Part shown: positions 19,704 to 28,851 of the stretch, piece by piece
Numbering within the stretch: position 1 is the stretch's first letter
How the letters are laid out: every line of letters begins with the position of its first letter
Notes under the pieces: generated by a model
Told to the model about the DNA's origin: nothing
Seen by the model: the letters and a program-made list of their open reading frames with translations, nothing else
The model's database searches: none
Source of the DNA: Bacteroidota bacterium
GTDB lineage: Bacteria > Bacteroidota > Bacteroidia > UBA7662 > CANHCV01
Reading direction: 5' to 3'
Length of the DNA: 64,000 bases
Assembly (NCBI GenBank): GCA_947501265.1
Contig: CANMVY010000001.1
Location: forward strand, 248,001 to 312,000
Position numbers and translations under genes: made by a program

Positions 19704-20434
19704 GTAATAAATTACCACTTCACAAACGAATATCTCTATCGGCCGGTTATGCGTTGGGATCTTTCGGGCTGTTGTTTTTGTTGTACTATCCGGTTATATG
19801 GTTCTTTTTATTGCGTCCGAAAACATATCGAACGGCTTTAATTGCCCGAACTGCTTTTGCTCGAATGTTTTTGCGATTTGCAGGAATCCGATGGAAGGTG
19901 GAAGGAGCCGAGAACATTCCAAGTAGCGGAAAAATTATTTTAGCGGCCAACCACGATAGTTACTTAGACATACCTGTTTTGATGATGCTATCGAAAGAAC
20001 CGGTGTTTTTCGTTGCAAAAGCAGAATTGCTAAAAATACCCTTGTTTGGGGATTTTTTCAGAACCGTAGATGTACCTGTTGATCGAGAAAATGCTGAAGA
20101 CGGTCGGCGAGCGTTCAAAGCGGCCATGGAAAAAATGAAAGAAGGGTACCATTTGGCCATTTTCCCAGAAGGAGGCGTGAAAAAAGGAAAACACGTTTTA
20201 TCGCCTTTAAAATCGGGGGTATTTCGCATGGCCGAAGCCACGGGTGCCACCATCGTTCCGGTGTACATTCACGGCACCGCCGATCGGATTTTCGATGATG
20301 GGGAAAAAACGTTTTACCGCCCTGGACGGGTAACCATTCGAGTTGGTAAGCCACTGGAAGCCGATACGGTTGCCGGCCAAAAGGGTGAGTTCAAGGACCG
20401 AATTTTCGAATTGGCCGGGGTAAAACGGTCGTAA
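19700..20434 (+). CDS. 1-acylglycerol-3-phosphate O-acyltransferase (PlsC-like)
   Basis: NHDSYLDIPVL (HX4D), FPEGGVKKGKHV, PVYIHGT acyltransferase blocks. Confidence 0.9.
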   Translation: MSNKLPLHKRISLSAGYALGSFGLLFLLYYPVIWFFLLRPKTYRTALIARTAFARMFLRFAGIRWKVEGAENIPSSGKIILAANHDSYLDIPVLMMLSKEPVFFVAKAELLKIPLFGDFFRTVDVPVDRENAEDGRRAFKAAMEKMKEGYHLAIFPEGGVKKGKHVLSPLKSGVFRMAEATGATIVPVYIHGTADRIFDDGEKTFYRPGRVTIRVGKPLEADTVAGQKGEFKDRIFELAGVKRS

Positions 20435-20476
20435 CGGTTATTGCCAGAATCCCGAAAGATCTCGGGGTCGAAGGGC

Positions 20477-20713
20477 TTATTTCCGACTCGTATAAATCAA
20501 CTGACAAACCTTATCCATGGCCTTAAACAAAGGCACATCTACCTCGGTTTGTTTCGAAATTTTCGCAAGAAGAGTCACGGCATTAAAGAGCATCTCATCC
20601 TCGGCTGAAGGAATTCGCTCAATCTCGGTTATTTTAAAACTCCCTTTGGCCGATTCCGAGACCAAAATTTCGCTGCTTGCAGCGACGATGGCAAATAAAT
20701 AAGTGGATTTCAT
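20477..20713 (-). CDS. Hypothetical small protein (78 aa)
   Basis: Compact ORF 12 nt downstream of the HNH gene on the same strand; no recognised family. Confidence 0.55.
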   Translation of the reverse strand: MKSTYLFAIVAASSEILVSESAKGSFKITEIERIPSAEDEMLFNAVTLLAKISKQTEVDVPLFKAMDKVCQLIYTSRK

Positions 20714-20725
20714 GGTGTTTATTTT

Positions 20726-21148
20726 TTATTGGTGATGATGGCAACGAGCATTGGAATTGGTGGTTCGGTTGCGGCAACGTTCCCCCTTCTTGGTGGTTCC
20801 GGTGCATTGTTGACTGGAAGACTGGGAAGAAGATCGTTGAGTTGAACTTCCTCCATCGCAGCAATTGGTTCCAACCCGCCTTTGGTGAATTTTGCAAACA
20901 CAACTGTTGGATTTACTGCGGTTGCACTTCTGACATAGCAGTTGAATATTGGAAGCATCGCTGCTTCCACCGCAGGAAAACGGTGTAATGTGATCAAACT
21001 CCAAATTCAATGAACTTCCACAACATTGGCAAATACCTCCATCTCTGGAATAAACCATTTGCTTGGTGGTAGTAGAAATGTACCGACTTTGAGAAAATCC
21101 GAGGCTTCCCAAAAGTAAAAAAGCCCACAAAAGAATAACCTTTTTCAT
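20726..21148 (-). CDS. Exported HNH endonuclease with C-terminal Cys-rich motif
   Basis: Signal peptide MKKVILLWAFLLLGSLGFSQ; HNH motif VYSRDGGICQCCGSSLNLEFDHITPFSCGGSSDASNIQLLCQKCNRSKSN; C-term CTGTTKKGERCRNRTTNSNARCHHH. Confidence 0.85.
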   Translation of the reverse strand: MKKVILLWAFLLLGSLGFSQSRYISTTTKQMVYSRDGGICQCCGSSLNLEFDHITPFSCGGSSDASNIQLLCQKCNRSKSNSCVCKIHQRRVGTNCCDGGSSTQRSSSQSSSQQCTGTTKKGERCRNRTTNSNARCHHHQ

Positions 21149-21528
21149 AATGCTAATTTGATGATGAATCTTCCTTAGCAGGAACTAGAATTCAAAAATA
21201 AGTTTTTTTTATTTAGGGATAATATTATTTTAACTTTTTCATCCCTTTTTTCCAAATGCCTCTATTAAAGTTCAGCGAACAAAACGCATCCATTTCATTC
21301 ATTCAAAGGTTTTTATTCGATCCACAAAAAAAGAAAAAAACGGGTTCCTCCTATTGCCTTCCATCATGCTTGGGCACTAAACTTGCTCCATAATAAAAAA
21401 CATCATCTTCTTTCAAGAACATTAATTGAATTGTGGACATTCTTTCGCATTAAACTTTTAAACCATTTAAAATTAAACCTTGTTTTATGATGTAAAAAAC
21501 CCTAATTTGGCGAAAAATTCGACAAGAT

Positions 21529-22032
21529 ATGCTGAAGTACATTTTACCAATTTTTGTTTTATTCCTATTTTCTTGTTCATCGCCAGTCGTTGAAAAAGTT
21601 TCCAGCCCAGAGCTGGTTCTTGAAATGGAAGGCCCCATTTATGAAGGGGCAAATACAGCCCTTGGCGTTTGGAAAAATCCACTCGAAGCTTGGTTGAAAT
21701 CCAAAAACATCGACAAAGAAAAAATCAAAAACATCAAAATCATTTCGGTTAAGTTTCAACCGAATTCGCCTTTAAGCGAAAAAGATCTTCAGGAAATCAC
21801 CTTGCAGCTCACCGCCAAATCGGCTGATATGCAAAAAATTGCATTTTTGAATCCTTATCCGGCAAAAAGTGGCAGTGCAGATTTAAAAGTAGCCGAGGAA
21901 CAAAATCACATCTTAGAGCTGTTTTTGTCCCCAGAGCTTACCGTCGTTGCCGATGTGAACATCAATAAAGATTTTGAAGAAAATTTGAGTTCAAAAATCA
22001 TTTTGGAATTTGAAATTAGTTATCAACCATAA
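21529..22032 (+). CDS. Hypothetical lipoprotein
   Basis: Lipobox-like MLKYILPIFVLFLFSCSS. Confidence 0.7.
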   Translation: MLKYILPIFVLFLFSCSSPVVEKVSSPELVLEMEGPIYEGANTALGVWKNPLEAWLKSKNIDKEKIKNIKIISVKFQPNSPLSEKDLQEITLQLTAKSADMQKIAFLNPYPAKSGSADLKVAEEQNHILELFLSPELTVVADVNINKDFEENLSSKIILEFEISYQP

Positions 22033-22042
22033 AATAAAAATC

Positions 22043-22492
22043 ATGAAAAAGTTTTTTTACTTCTTTACCGCATTTTGTTTGTTCGCTTTTGCCCCTCAAA
22101 GCAATGAAGCAGATAAATTAATTGGCGTTTGGGAACCAAGCCATGGAAAAGCTCGGGTTAAAATCGATAAAATTGCCGACAAATTTTACGGAAAAATTGT
22201 TTGGTTAAGAGAACCGAACGATCCTGCATCCGGACTTCCCAAATTAGATAAAAACAATCCCGACGAATCGATGAAAAAGGTACCACTTAAAGGTTACCGA
22301 ATTCTAAAAGATTTCGTTTATTCCGGTAATAAAGAATGGACCGAAGGCACCATTTATGATCCCGAGAACGGTAGTACTTACAGTTGTGTTATTAAGTTAA
22401 AGGACGACAACACCCTTGATATTCGGGGTTATGTAGGCATCAAAACTTTTGGAAGAACCGACATTTGGAAAAGGGTACAACTTAAAAAATAA
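22043..22492 (+). CDS. DUF2147 family secreted protein
   Basis: Signal peptide; LIGVWEPSHGKARVKIDKIADKFYGKIVWLREPNDP...GYRILKDFVYSGNKEWTEGTIYDPENGSTYSCVIKLKDDNTLDIRGYVGIKTFGRTDIWKR. Confidence 0.88.
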   Translation: MKKFFYFFTAFCLFAFAPQSNEADKLIGVWEPSHGKARVKIDKIADKFYGKIVWLREPNDPASGLPKLDKNNPDESMKKVPLKGYRILKDFVYSGNKEWTEGTIYDPENGSTYSCVIKLKDDNTLDIRGYVGIKTFGRTDIWKRVQLKK

Positions 22493-23586
22493 TGGGCATG
22501 AAGCACTATTTCATCCTTGCATTTTCGGCCTGTTTCTTTTTACATACTCAAGCGCAAGATTCCACAAAAACATCCAAAGAAGAAGAAGAAGATTATAGTC
22601 AATACGGGGATGTAGAATATGTTGGCAGCGAAACAAAAACTTATGCCAATGCTAAAATTAACGGACTCGCTCCTCAGCGATTTGCTTCCATTTCTTGGGA
22701 TGCCCAAGGAGCGCATACGCTGAAATTTTCGGACATTGGAAGTTATGCTCCTGAATCAACTTGGACCGCAAGCGAAGAAGGCAAGGTAAATTACCTTGGG
22801 GGATTACGTCTTTATGCAAACATCCCGGTTGTTTCCAGCAACAAATTACTGTGGCAATTGGGATTTAACTACGCAGCAAGCAACTACCAAATCACCGGCA
22901 TTAGTCCTTCATCTAAGATTATTTCGGTTTTGGACGAAAAAGGGCTAAAAACAACGGGGTTGTTCTCGACTTTGTACAAGCCGTTGGATGCCAAACAATT
23001 TATCTTGGTTCAGGCACAAGCCGATGTTAGTGGAGATTACAGTTTATCGAACCCACAATCGCTTCGTTATTCCCGATATTCAGCTGCTGCACTTTGGGGG
23101 AAAAGACCACACGATCGATTTCAATGGGGGGTTGGATTATCCCAAACCTACCGAGCTGGAGCTCTCAATTACATCCCCGTTATTCTTTACAACAAAACCT
23201 CTAAAAGCGGGAAATGGGGGACAGAAATTTTATTCCCGGCTCGTGCTCATGCCCGCTACCGATTTTCTACCAACAGCCTTTTGTTGGTTGGTTATGAATT
23301 GGAAGGAAACAGTTACCGCCTGGAAGATTTTTCAAACTCTGCAAATAGTTTCGAACTACGCAGATCCGAACTCAGACCTCGATTGGAATTTCAAAAGAAA
23401 TTAACCGGCTTTTTCTGGGTTTCTGCCCAAGCTGGAGTTCGTTTGAATTATTCCTTTGATGGAGATAACTTGCCCAACGGCAAAGACTTTTTTCGAGGAT
23501 TTACGGGTCAACAACCCTTTGCAGCTTTCAGTTCAATGACTCCTGCACCTTACCTCAATTTCGGAATTCACTTTGTAAGTCCGTAA
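22492..23586 (+). CDS. Predicted outer-membrane beta-barrel protein
   Basis: Signal peptide ending HTQAQ; alternating amphipathic strand pattern to C-terminus. Confidence 0.65.
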   Translation: MGMKHYFILAFSACFFLHTQAQDSTKTSKEEEEDYSQYGDVEYVGSETKTYANAKINGLAPQRFASISWDAQGAHTLKFSDIGSYAPESTWTASEEGKVNYLGGLRLYANIPVVSSNKLLWQLGFNYAASNYQITGISPSSKIISVLDEKGLKTTGLFSTLYKPLDAKQFILVQAQADVSGDYSLSNPQSLRYSRYSAAALWGKRPHDRFQWGVGLSQTYRAGALNYIPVILYNKTSKSGKWGTEILFPARAHARYRFSTNSLLLVGYELEGNSYRLEDFSNSANSFELRRSELRPRLEFQKKLTGFFWVSAQAGVRLNYSFDGDNLPNGKDFFRGFTGQQPFAAFSSMTPAPYLNFGIHFVSP

Positions 23587-23625
23587 TTCGTTAAAAATTA
23601 GGAATACTTCTAACGATCAAATAAG

Positions 23626-23659
23626 AAAAAGGGGAAACAAATTTTTGTTTTCCCTTTTT
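23626..23659. terminator. Intrinsic terminator
   Basis: aaaaaggggaaacaa-attt-ttgttttcccttttt, 15-bp stem with one G-U. Confidence 0.8.
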
Positions 23660-23926
23660 TTATGCTCTACTCGATTGGAAATCTTGGATTAAAGGGCTTA
23701 AAAACTATCGAGTAAAAAATCATTTACCCCTAGAAAAACAAGGAAGTCCTAAGAAAAACTTGATGTTCGTAAAAGAGCTAAAAACATTCTTTATCAACCA
23801 TTTAATAAATTCAGATCCTCCTTCGATGAAAATCAGGGACCACCTTCAAGCTTGGTCAAAAATGGGGTGCTTTTTCCCGCTATCCGTTTATAAACGTTTC
23901 AAAACGGATAAGTCGGTCCTGCGATT

Positions 23927-23934
23927 TACCTTTG
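23927..23934 (+). promoter_or_regulatory. -7 box TACCTTTG, 4 nt upstream of ATG (putative leaderless)
   Basis: TAnnTTTG directly before ATG 23939. Confidence 0.55.
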
Positions 23935-23938
23935 TACC

Positions 23939-25603
23939 ATGAACTCCATCACCAAAGAATTTCTCCGCACCGGATACGAATCTTTACTTCAATTTCCCAT
24001 TTCCTCGTTGAATGATTTTCAAACCTGGTTGAGAGAACGCGCCACTTTCGAAGCTCAAATTGAGGAAGAATCGGGGTGGCGCTACATCAAAACCACTACT
24101 CATACCAACGACGAACAAGCCCAACAGGCATTCGAAGAATTTTCCACCGAATGGTACCCCATCATCGCCGAAAAAGCCCACGAACTCAATCAAAAAATGC
24201 TTGAATGTTCGTTCATCGAACAATTGAACGAACCCGGGTTTCATCGCTACCTCAACGATATCCAAAAACAAGTTCAGCTTTTTCGGGAAGAAAACATTCC
24301 CATTGAAACCGAGTTGAGGATGCTGGGAAATGAATACGGGAACATCATGGGAACCCTGCAAGTGGAACACCAAGGACAAACCCTCACCTTGCAGCAAGCT
24401 GCCAAATTATTGAAGGAAAACAATCGGGCCCTACGTGAATCCATCTACCGAAAAATTGGAGCCGCCCGACTTGAAAAACGCGACCAATTGAATCAGCTAC
24501 TCAGCAAAATGATTCAACTACGTCACCAAATGGCCCTCAATGCCGGTTTCCCCAACTACCTCGAATACAAGTTTGTGGAACTTGGTCGTACCGATTATAC
24601 CCCGGCCGATTGCCTTCAATTCCACCAAGCTGTTGAGGTTGCAATCGTTCCCATCAATCGAAGTTTCATTCAAATTAGAAAAGACCAACTTAAATTGGAG
24701 TCCCTCAAACCATGGGACCTCAAAGTTGATCCTTTCGGGAGAACCCCTTTGTCGCCGTTCAAAACCGCAACAGAACTCATCGAAAAGTCGAAGCAACTCT
24801 TCCGTCGCCTCGACTCTTCCATGGCCGACTGGCTTCAAACCATGGAAAATCAACATCGCCTCGATTTGGAAAGTCGAGCCAACAAAGCCCCAGGCGGATA
24901 TCAATATCCACTCCCCCATTCCGGAATTCCGTTTATTTTCATGAACGCCACCGGAACCATGGCCGATCTATCCACCATGGTGCACGAAATGGGACACGCC
25001 GTTCATACCCAATTGGCCAATCCACTTCCTACCATTTACCAGAATCCACCCATGGAAGTAGCCGAGCTCGCCTCCATGAGCATGGAATTGGTTACCATGG
25101 ATTTATGGGATGAGTTTTTTGGTACGGAAGATTTACTTCGGGCTAAAGAAGATCAATTGCAAGATGCCATAGGCATGTTGCCGTGGATCGCTCAAGTGGA
25201 TGCTTTCCAACATTGGTTGTACCTCAATCCGGAACACACCTCGGAAGAAAGAGAAGCCCATTGGCAATCGTTGAATGAGCGTTTTGGCACCGGAATGGTG
25301 GATTATACTGGATTTGAAATTCTTCAAAAAATATCTTGGCAAGGTCAATTGCATATTTACGAGGTGCCATTTTACTACATTGAATACGGTTTTGCACAAT
25401 TGGGAGCCATCGCACTTTGGAGAAATTATCTTTCCAACCCAACTCAATGTTTAGAAAATTATAAAAAAGCACTAGCTTTAGGAAACACCGAAAGCATTCC
25501 GAACGTTTACGAAATAGCAGGCATCTCTTTCAATTTTTCACCCGAGTACTTGGAGGAATTGGCCAGCTTCGTTTCTCAAGAATTCAAAAAAATACATGCA
25601 TGA
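23939..25603 (+). CDS. M3 family oligoendopeptidase
   Basis: MVHEMGHAVHTQ zinc-binding HExGH motif and MEVAELASMSMELVTMD. Confidence 0.93.
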   Translation: MNSITKEFLRTGYESLLQFPISSLNDFQTWLRERATFEAQIEEESGWRYIKTTTHTNDEQAQQAFEEFSTEWYPIIAEKAHELNQKMLECSFIEQLNEPGFHRYLNDIQKQVQLFREENIPIETELRMLGNEYGNIMGTLQVEHQGQTLTLQQAAKLLKENNRALRESIYRKIGAARLEKRDQLNQLLSKMIQLRHQMALNAGFPNYLEYKFVELGRTDYTPADCLQFHQAVEVAIVPINRSFIQIRKDQLKLESLKPWDLKVDPFGRTPLSPFKTATELIEKSKQLFRRLDSSMADWLQTMENQHRLDLESRANKAPGGYQYPLPHSGIPFIFMNATGTMADLSTMVHEMGHAVHTQLANPLPTIYQNPPMEVAELASMSMELVTMDLWDEFFGTEDLLRAKEDQLQDAIGMLPWIAQVDAFQHWLYLNPEHTSEEREAHWQSLNERFGTGMVDYTGFEILQKISWQGQLHIYEVPFYYIEYGFAQLGAIALWRNYLSNPTQCLENYKKALALGNTESIPNVYEIAGISFNFSPEYLEELASFVSQEFKKIHA

Positions 25604-26274
25604 AGCATTCTGAAGACATTCACCAATTACTGGCAACCAAAAGTTCGTTGAAACAACGCACCCACCGAAACACCATCGAGGTTTTTCAAAGGATGAAAAA
25701 AATTTTGGAATCCATTGCCAAAGAACAACACGATAAAATCAAAGGAGTTGACGCCTACGTTCCCGTAAGTTATCAATCTAGGAGCCAGTTCGAAGCCCAA
25801 ATTCAGTTTTCAGGAGATGTGCTTTTGCTGCAGCAACACACCAATACCTTCACGTTTCCTTCTGATCATCCCATCCACCACAATTCGTATGTAAAAACAA
25901 ACTCCGATCATGCCTACGTTGGAGTTATTCGCATTTACAACTTTTTGGCAGATTCGTTCAAATTCGCCCGAATGAATGACATGGGGTACTGCATCGGCCG
26001 CATTTTTGTGAATGCCGAAAATCAGTTTTTCATGGACGGATTGAGGCCATTTTCCTTTCTTTATGAAGAATACGGTAAGAAAGAACTGACCGAAGACGTG
26101 ATCAAGGAAATTTTGGAAATGGCCATGAAAGGTGCCATTTATGATGAATTAACCGTACCGCCTTTTGAACAAGAACAGTACATTTCTATTGGAGCCAAAA
26201 TTTCCCAAGACGGAAATATTCTGATCGCCACCTCCAAAAGGGTTGGCTTTCCTTATACCGATGCCACCGATTGA
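25600..26274 (+). CDS. Conserved hypothetical protein
   Basis: ATGA overlap with upstream peptidase and coupled to downstream gene; no recognised family. Confidence 0.7.
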   Translation: MKHSEDIHQLLATKSSLKQRTHRNTIEVFQRMKKILESIAKEQHDKIKGVDAYVPVSYQSRSQFEAQIQFSGDVLLLQQHTNTFTFPSDHPIHHNSYVKTNSDHAYVGVIRIYNFLADSFKFARMNDMGYCIGRIFVNAENQFFMDGLRPFSFLYEEYGKKELTEDVIKEILEMAMKGAIYDELTVPPFEQEQYISIGAKISQDGNILIATSKRVGFPYTDATD

Positions 26275-26297
26275 TCAATTATTATTATCTTGAGGGC

Positions 26298-28850
26298 ATG
26301 AAATGGTTTTTCGTTTTCTGCTCCATCTTCCTCTTTCAAACCGTTGGATTCGCTCAAGTTTCCGACGCTTTTACCGACAATGATTTCACCGCAAACCCTT
26401 CGTGGAGTGGTGAATCATCCAAATTCCAAGTCATCAATCAACGGTTGCAACTCAATGGCCTTCCGGCCAACGACACGGCTTATTTATCAACGTCCAACGC
26501 TCTGTTCCGGAATACCGAATGGAGCTTTGTTGCCCAGCTGAATTTCGCTCCTTCCGATAATAATTTATTGAGGGTGTATTTGATGTCCAACACGGCTGAC
26601 TTAAAGAGTTCAACTTTGCAGGGCTATTACCTCAAAATTGGGGAAAATGGAAATGCTGATGCACTGGAATTGTACCGCCAAAACGGCTCAACCCACACCT
26701 TGGTTACCCGGGGAACGAACGGCCGTTTCGCTACCCCTAAAACCATGCGCATCAAAGTCCTTCGCGACTCCATTGGCAATTGGGAACTCTACACCGATTC
26801 TACCCTTACCTCGGCTTACAACTTGGAAATCACCGGATTCGATTCCACTTATCAATTCACCCAATCCGTTGGATTTTGGTGCAAATACACCACGTCCAAC
26901 AAATCCAATTTTTGGTTCGATGCCGTTTATGTGGGTCCCGAACAAAGAGACACGGTTCCGCCACGAGTGGTTGGCCTCACCATCGGCTCCCCAACCAGCA
27001 TCACGGTGTTTTTGGACGAAACCATAACTCCAGCCACGGGAGAAACAACCACCAACTATTTTATTGATCAGGGTATAGGATTTCCCACATCGGCTACGCT
27101 CTCGGCCTCGGCCACCGAGGTAACGTTAACCCTGCCTTCGGCCCTTCCGAATGCAACCCTTTGCTCGCTTACGGTGGGCCGACTGTCTGACATAAAAGGC
27201 AACCTAAAACCCATCAGCTACCATCCCTTCTCGTTGATCATTCCTCAATCGGGAGACATCGTAATATCTGAACTTATGCCTGACCCTGAACCTCCGTTGG
27301 GACTTCCGAATACCGAATACGTTGAACTCACCAATCGCCTTACATCGTCGATAGATTTGGCGGGATGGACCTTGGATGATGGAGGCACCCCGGTTGTTTT
27401 GCCCAACCTAACCATCCCCGCGGGAGGTTCGTTGGCATTAGCACCCATTGCACAAGCGGGTAATTTTGTTGGTTTTCGAAATGTAATTGGCGTTCCGTCT
27501 CTTCCTTCTTTGAATAATACGGGAGATATCATTTCCTTGAAAAACGCCCAAGGGAAAATCATTCATCAAGTGGCGTATTCCGATTCTTGGCATCAAAACT
27601 CGGTGAAAAAAGGCGGGGGTTGGTCTTTGGAAATGGTGGACCTTTCGGTGGCCTGCGTGGGACAAGGAAATTGGAGCAGCAGCAACGACCCGCGCGGTGG
27701 AACTCCAGGAGAACCCAACTCGGTGCGCGGAACTTTCCAAGATACACTCCCCCTCCAAGTTTCTGGAATTCGAGTGGTTCATCCCGACACCCTTGAAATT
27801 CGGTTTAACCTTCCATTGGCGCCTCCTCAAAAATCATGGTTCTCTTCTCCTTTGTTGGTGATTGATACTTTGATTTCGAACGGCAGCCAATCGGTTCTAA
27901 TAAAATTGAATTCCAGTTTGGTGGCCGGCTCCTCCTATTGGTTATATTGGAAGAGCGTAGGTACGTGTTACGGTTCTTTGGGTGGACAAGATTCCGCATT
28001 AATCGGTTTACCGGTGAACCCTCAACCCGGAGATTGGATCATTTCGGAAGTGCTTTTTGATCCCAAAACCGGAGGAGTAGATTATGTGGAGTTATTCCAC
28101 AACGGGAAGAAAATGTTGGACTTGAAAGATCTCCTTTTTTCAACGGAAGATGCCAATGGCAACCCCATCGATTTTGCAACAGTTCCCTCTGGAAGATTGG
28201 CTGTACCTGGAGATTACTACGTCCTTACGTCGAATCCCAACATCGTTCAAAATCAATATTTTTGCCCAAACCCGAAAAATTTGGTCAGCCTTTCGCTTCC
28301 TTCTTTGGGATTGAGCGATACGCGAATTACGCTGAGAACCCTTTCATTGAATCTGTTAGACAGTTTGCAGTATTCGGAAAAATGGCACAGCCCCATCATT
28401 AAGGATACGAAAGGGGTTGCGTTGGAGCGGTTGAATTCCAACGAGCCTTCCACCCAACCCCAAAATTGGTACAGCGCCTCCTCCCGTGTTGGTTATGGCA
28501 CCCCAACCGGTCCTAATTCTCAATGGAAGGGCCTGTTACCCGATGAAATTTCCTGGAGTTCCGACATCCTTACACCCAATGGCGACGGCGATCGGGATTT
28601 ATTGTTCTTCCAAATTCCGAATGATGCGTTGGGCACCACCCTCTCGGTTCGCATTTTCGATACCCAAGGTTTCCTTTGGGCCAATCCTTACGAACGAATT
28701 TTAGCTGGAAGCTCCAACGAATTGCGGTGGGATGGGACTGGATTGAACGGAAGTACGGTTCCTCAGGGTCTCTACATCATATGGGTTCAACTCATGGGGT
28801 TGGATGGAAAATCGCAAATCATTAAAAAAACCATAACCGTAGTCCCTTAA
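26298..28850 (+). CDS. Large secreted protein with lamin-tail-like domain and CHU_C/FlgD-like C-terminal domain
   Basis: Signal peptide ending VGFAQ; ISELMPDPEPPLGLPNTEYVELTNR (LTD-like); C-term ILTPNGDGDRDLLFFQ...YIIWVQLMGLDGKSQIIKKTITVVP. Confidence 0.82.
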   Translation: MKWFFVFCSIFLFQTVGFAQVSDAFTDNDFTANPSWSGESSKFQVINQRLQLNGLPANDTAYLSTSNALFRNTEWSFVAQLNFAPSDNNLLRVYLMSNTADLKSSTLQGYYLKIGENGNADALELYRQNGSTHTLVTRGTNGRFATPKTMRIKVLRDSIGNWELYTDSTLTSAYNLEITGFDSTYQFTQSVGFWCKYTTSNKSNFWFDAVYVGPEQRDTVPPRVVGLTIGSPTSITVFLDETITPATGETTTNYFIDQGIGFPTSATLSASATEVTLTLPSALPNATLCSLTVGRLSDIKGNLKPISYHPFSLIIPQSGDIVISELMPDPEPPLGLPNTEYVELTNRLTSSIDLAGWTLDDGGTPVVLPNLTIPAGGSLALAPIAQAGNFVGFRNVIGVPSLPSLNNTGDIISLKNAQGKIIHQVAYSDSWHQNSVKKGGGWSLEMVDLSVACVGQGNWSSSNDPRGGTPGEPNSVRGTFQDTLPLQVSGIRVVHPDTLEIRFNLPLAPPQKSWFSSPLLVIDTLISNGSQSVLIKLNSSLVAGSSYWLYWKSVGTCYGSLGGQDSALIGLPVNPQPGDWIISEVLFDPKTGGVDYVELFHNGKKMLDLKDLLFSTEDANGNPIDFATVPSGRLAVPGDYYVLTSNPNIVQNQYFCPNPKNLVSLSLPSLGLSDTRITLRTLSLNLLDSLQYSEKWHSPIIKDTKGVALERLNSNEPSTQPQNWYSASSRVGYGTPTGPNSQWKGLLPDEISWSSDILTPNGDGDRDLLFFQIPNDALGTTLSVRIFDTQGFLWANPYERILAGSSNELRWDGTGLNGSTVPQGLYIIWVQLMGLDGKSQIIKKTITVVP

Positions 28851-28851
28851 A

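Noticed and set aside
20451-20467. Hairpin cccgaaagatctcggg after the plsC-like gene
   Set aside because: Short stem of about 5 bp and no T-tract; too weak to call a terminator.
23760-23942. 60-aa ORF before the M3 peptidase
   Set aside because: Runs through the TACCTTTG box and past the peptidase start; no coding character.
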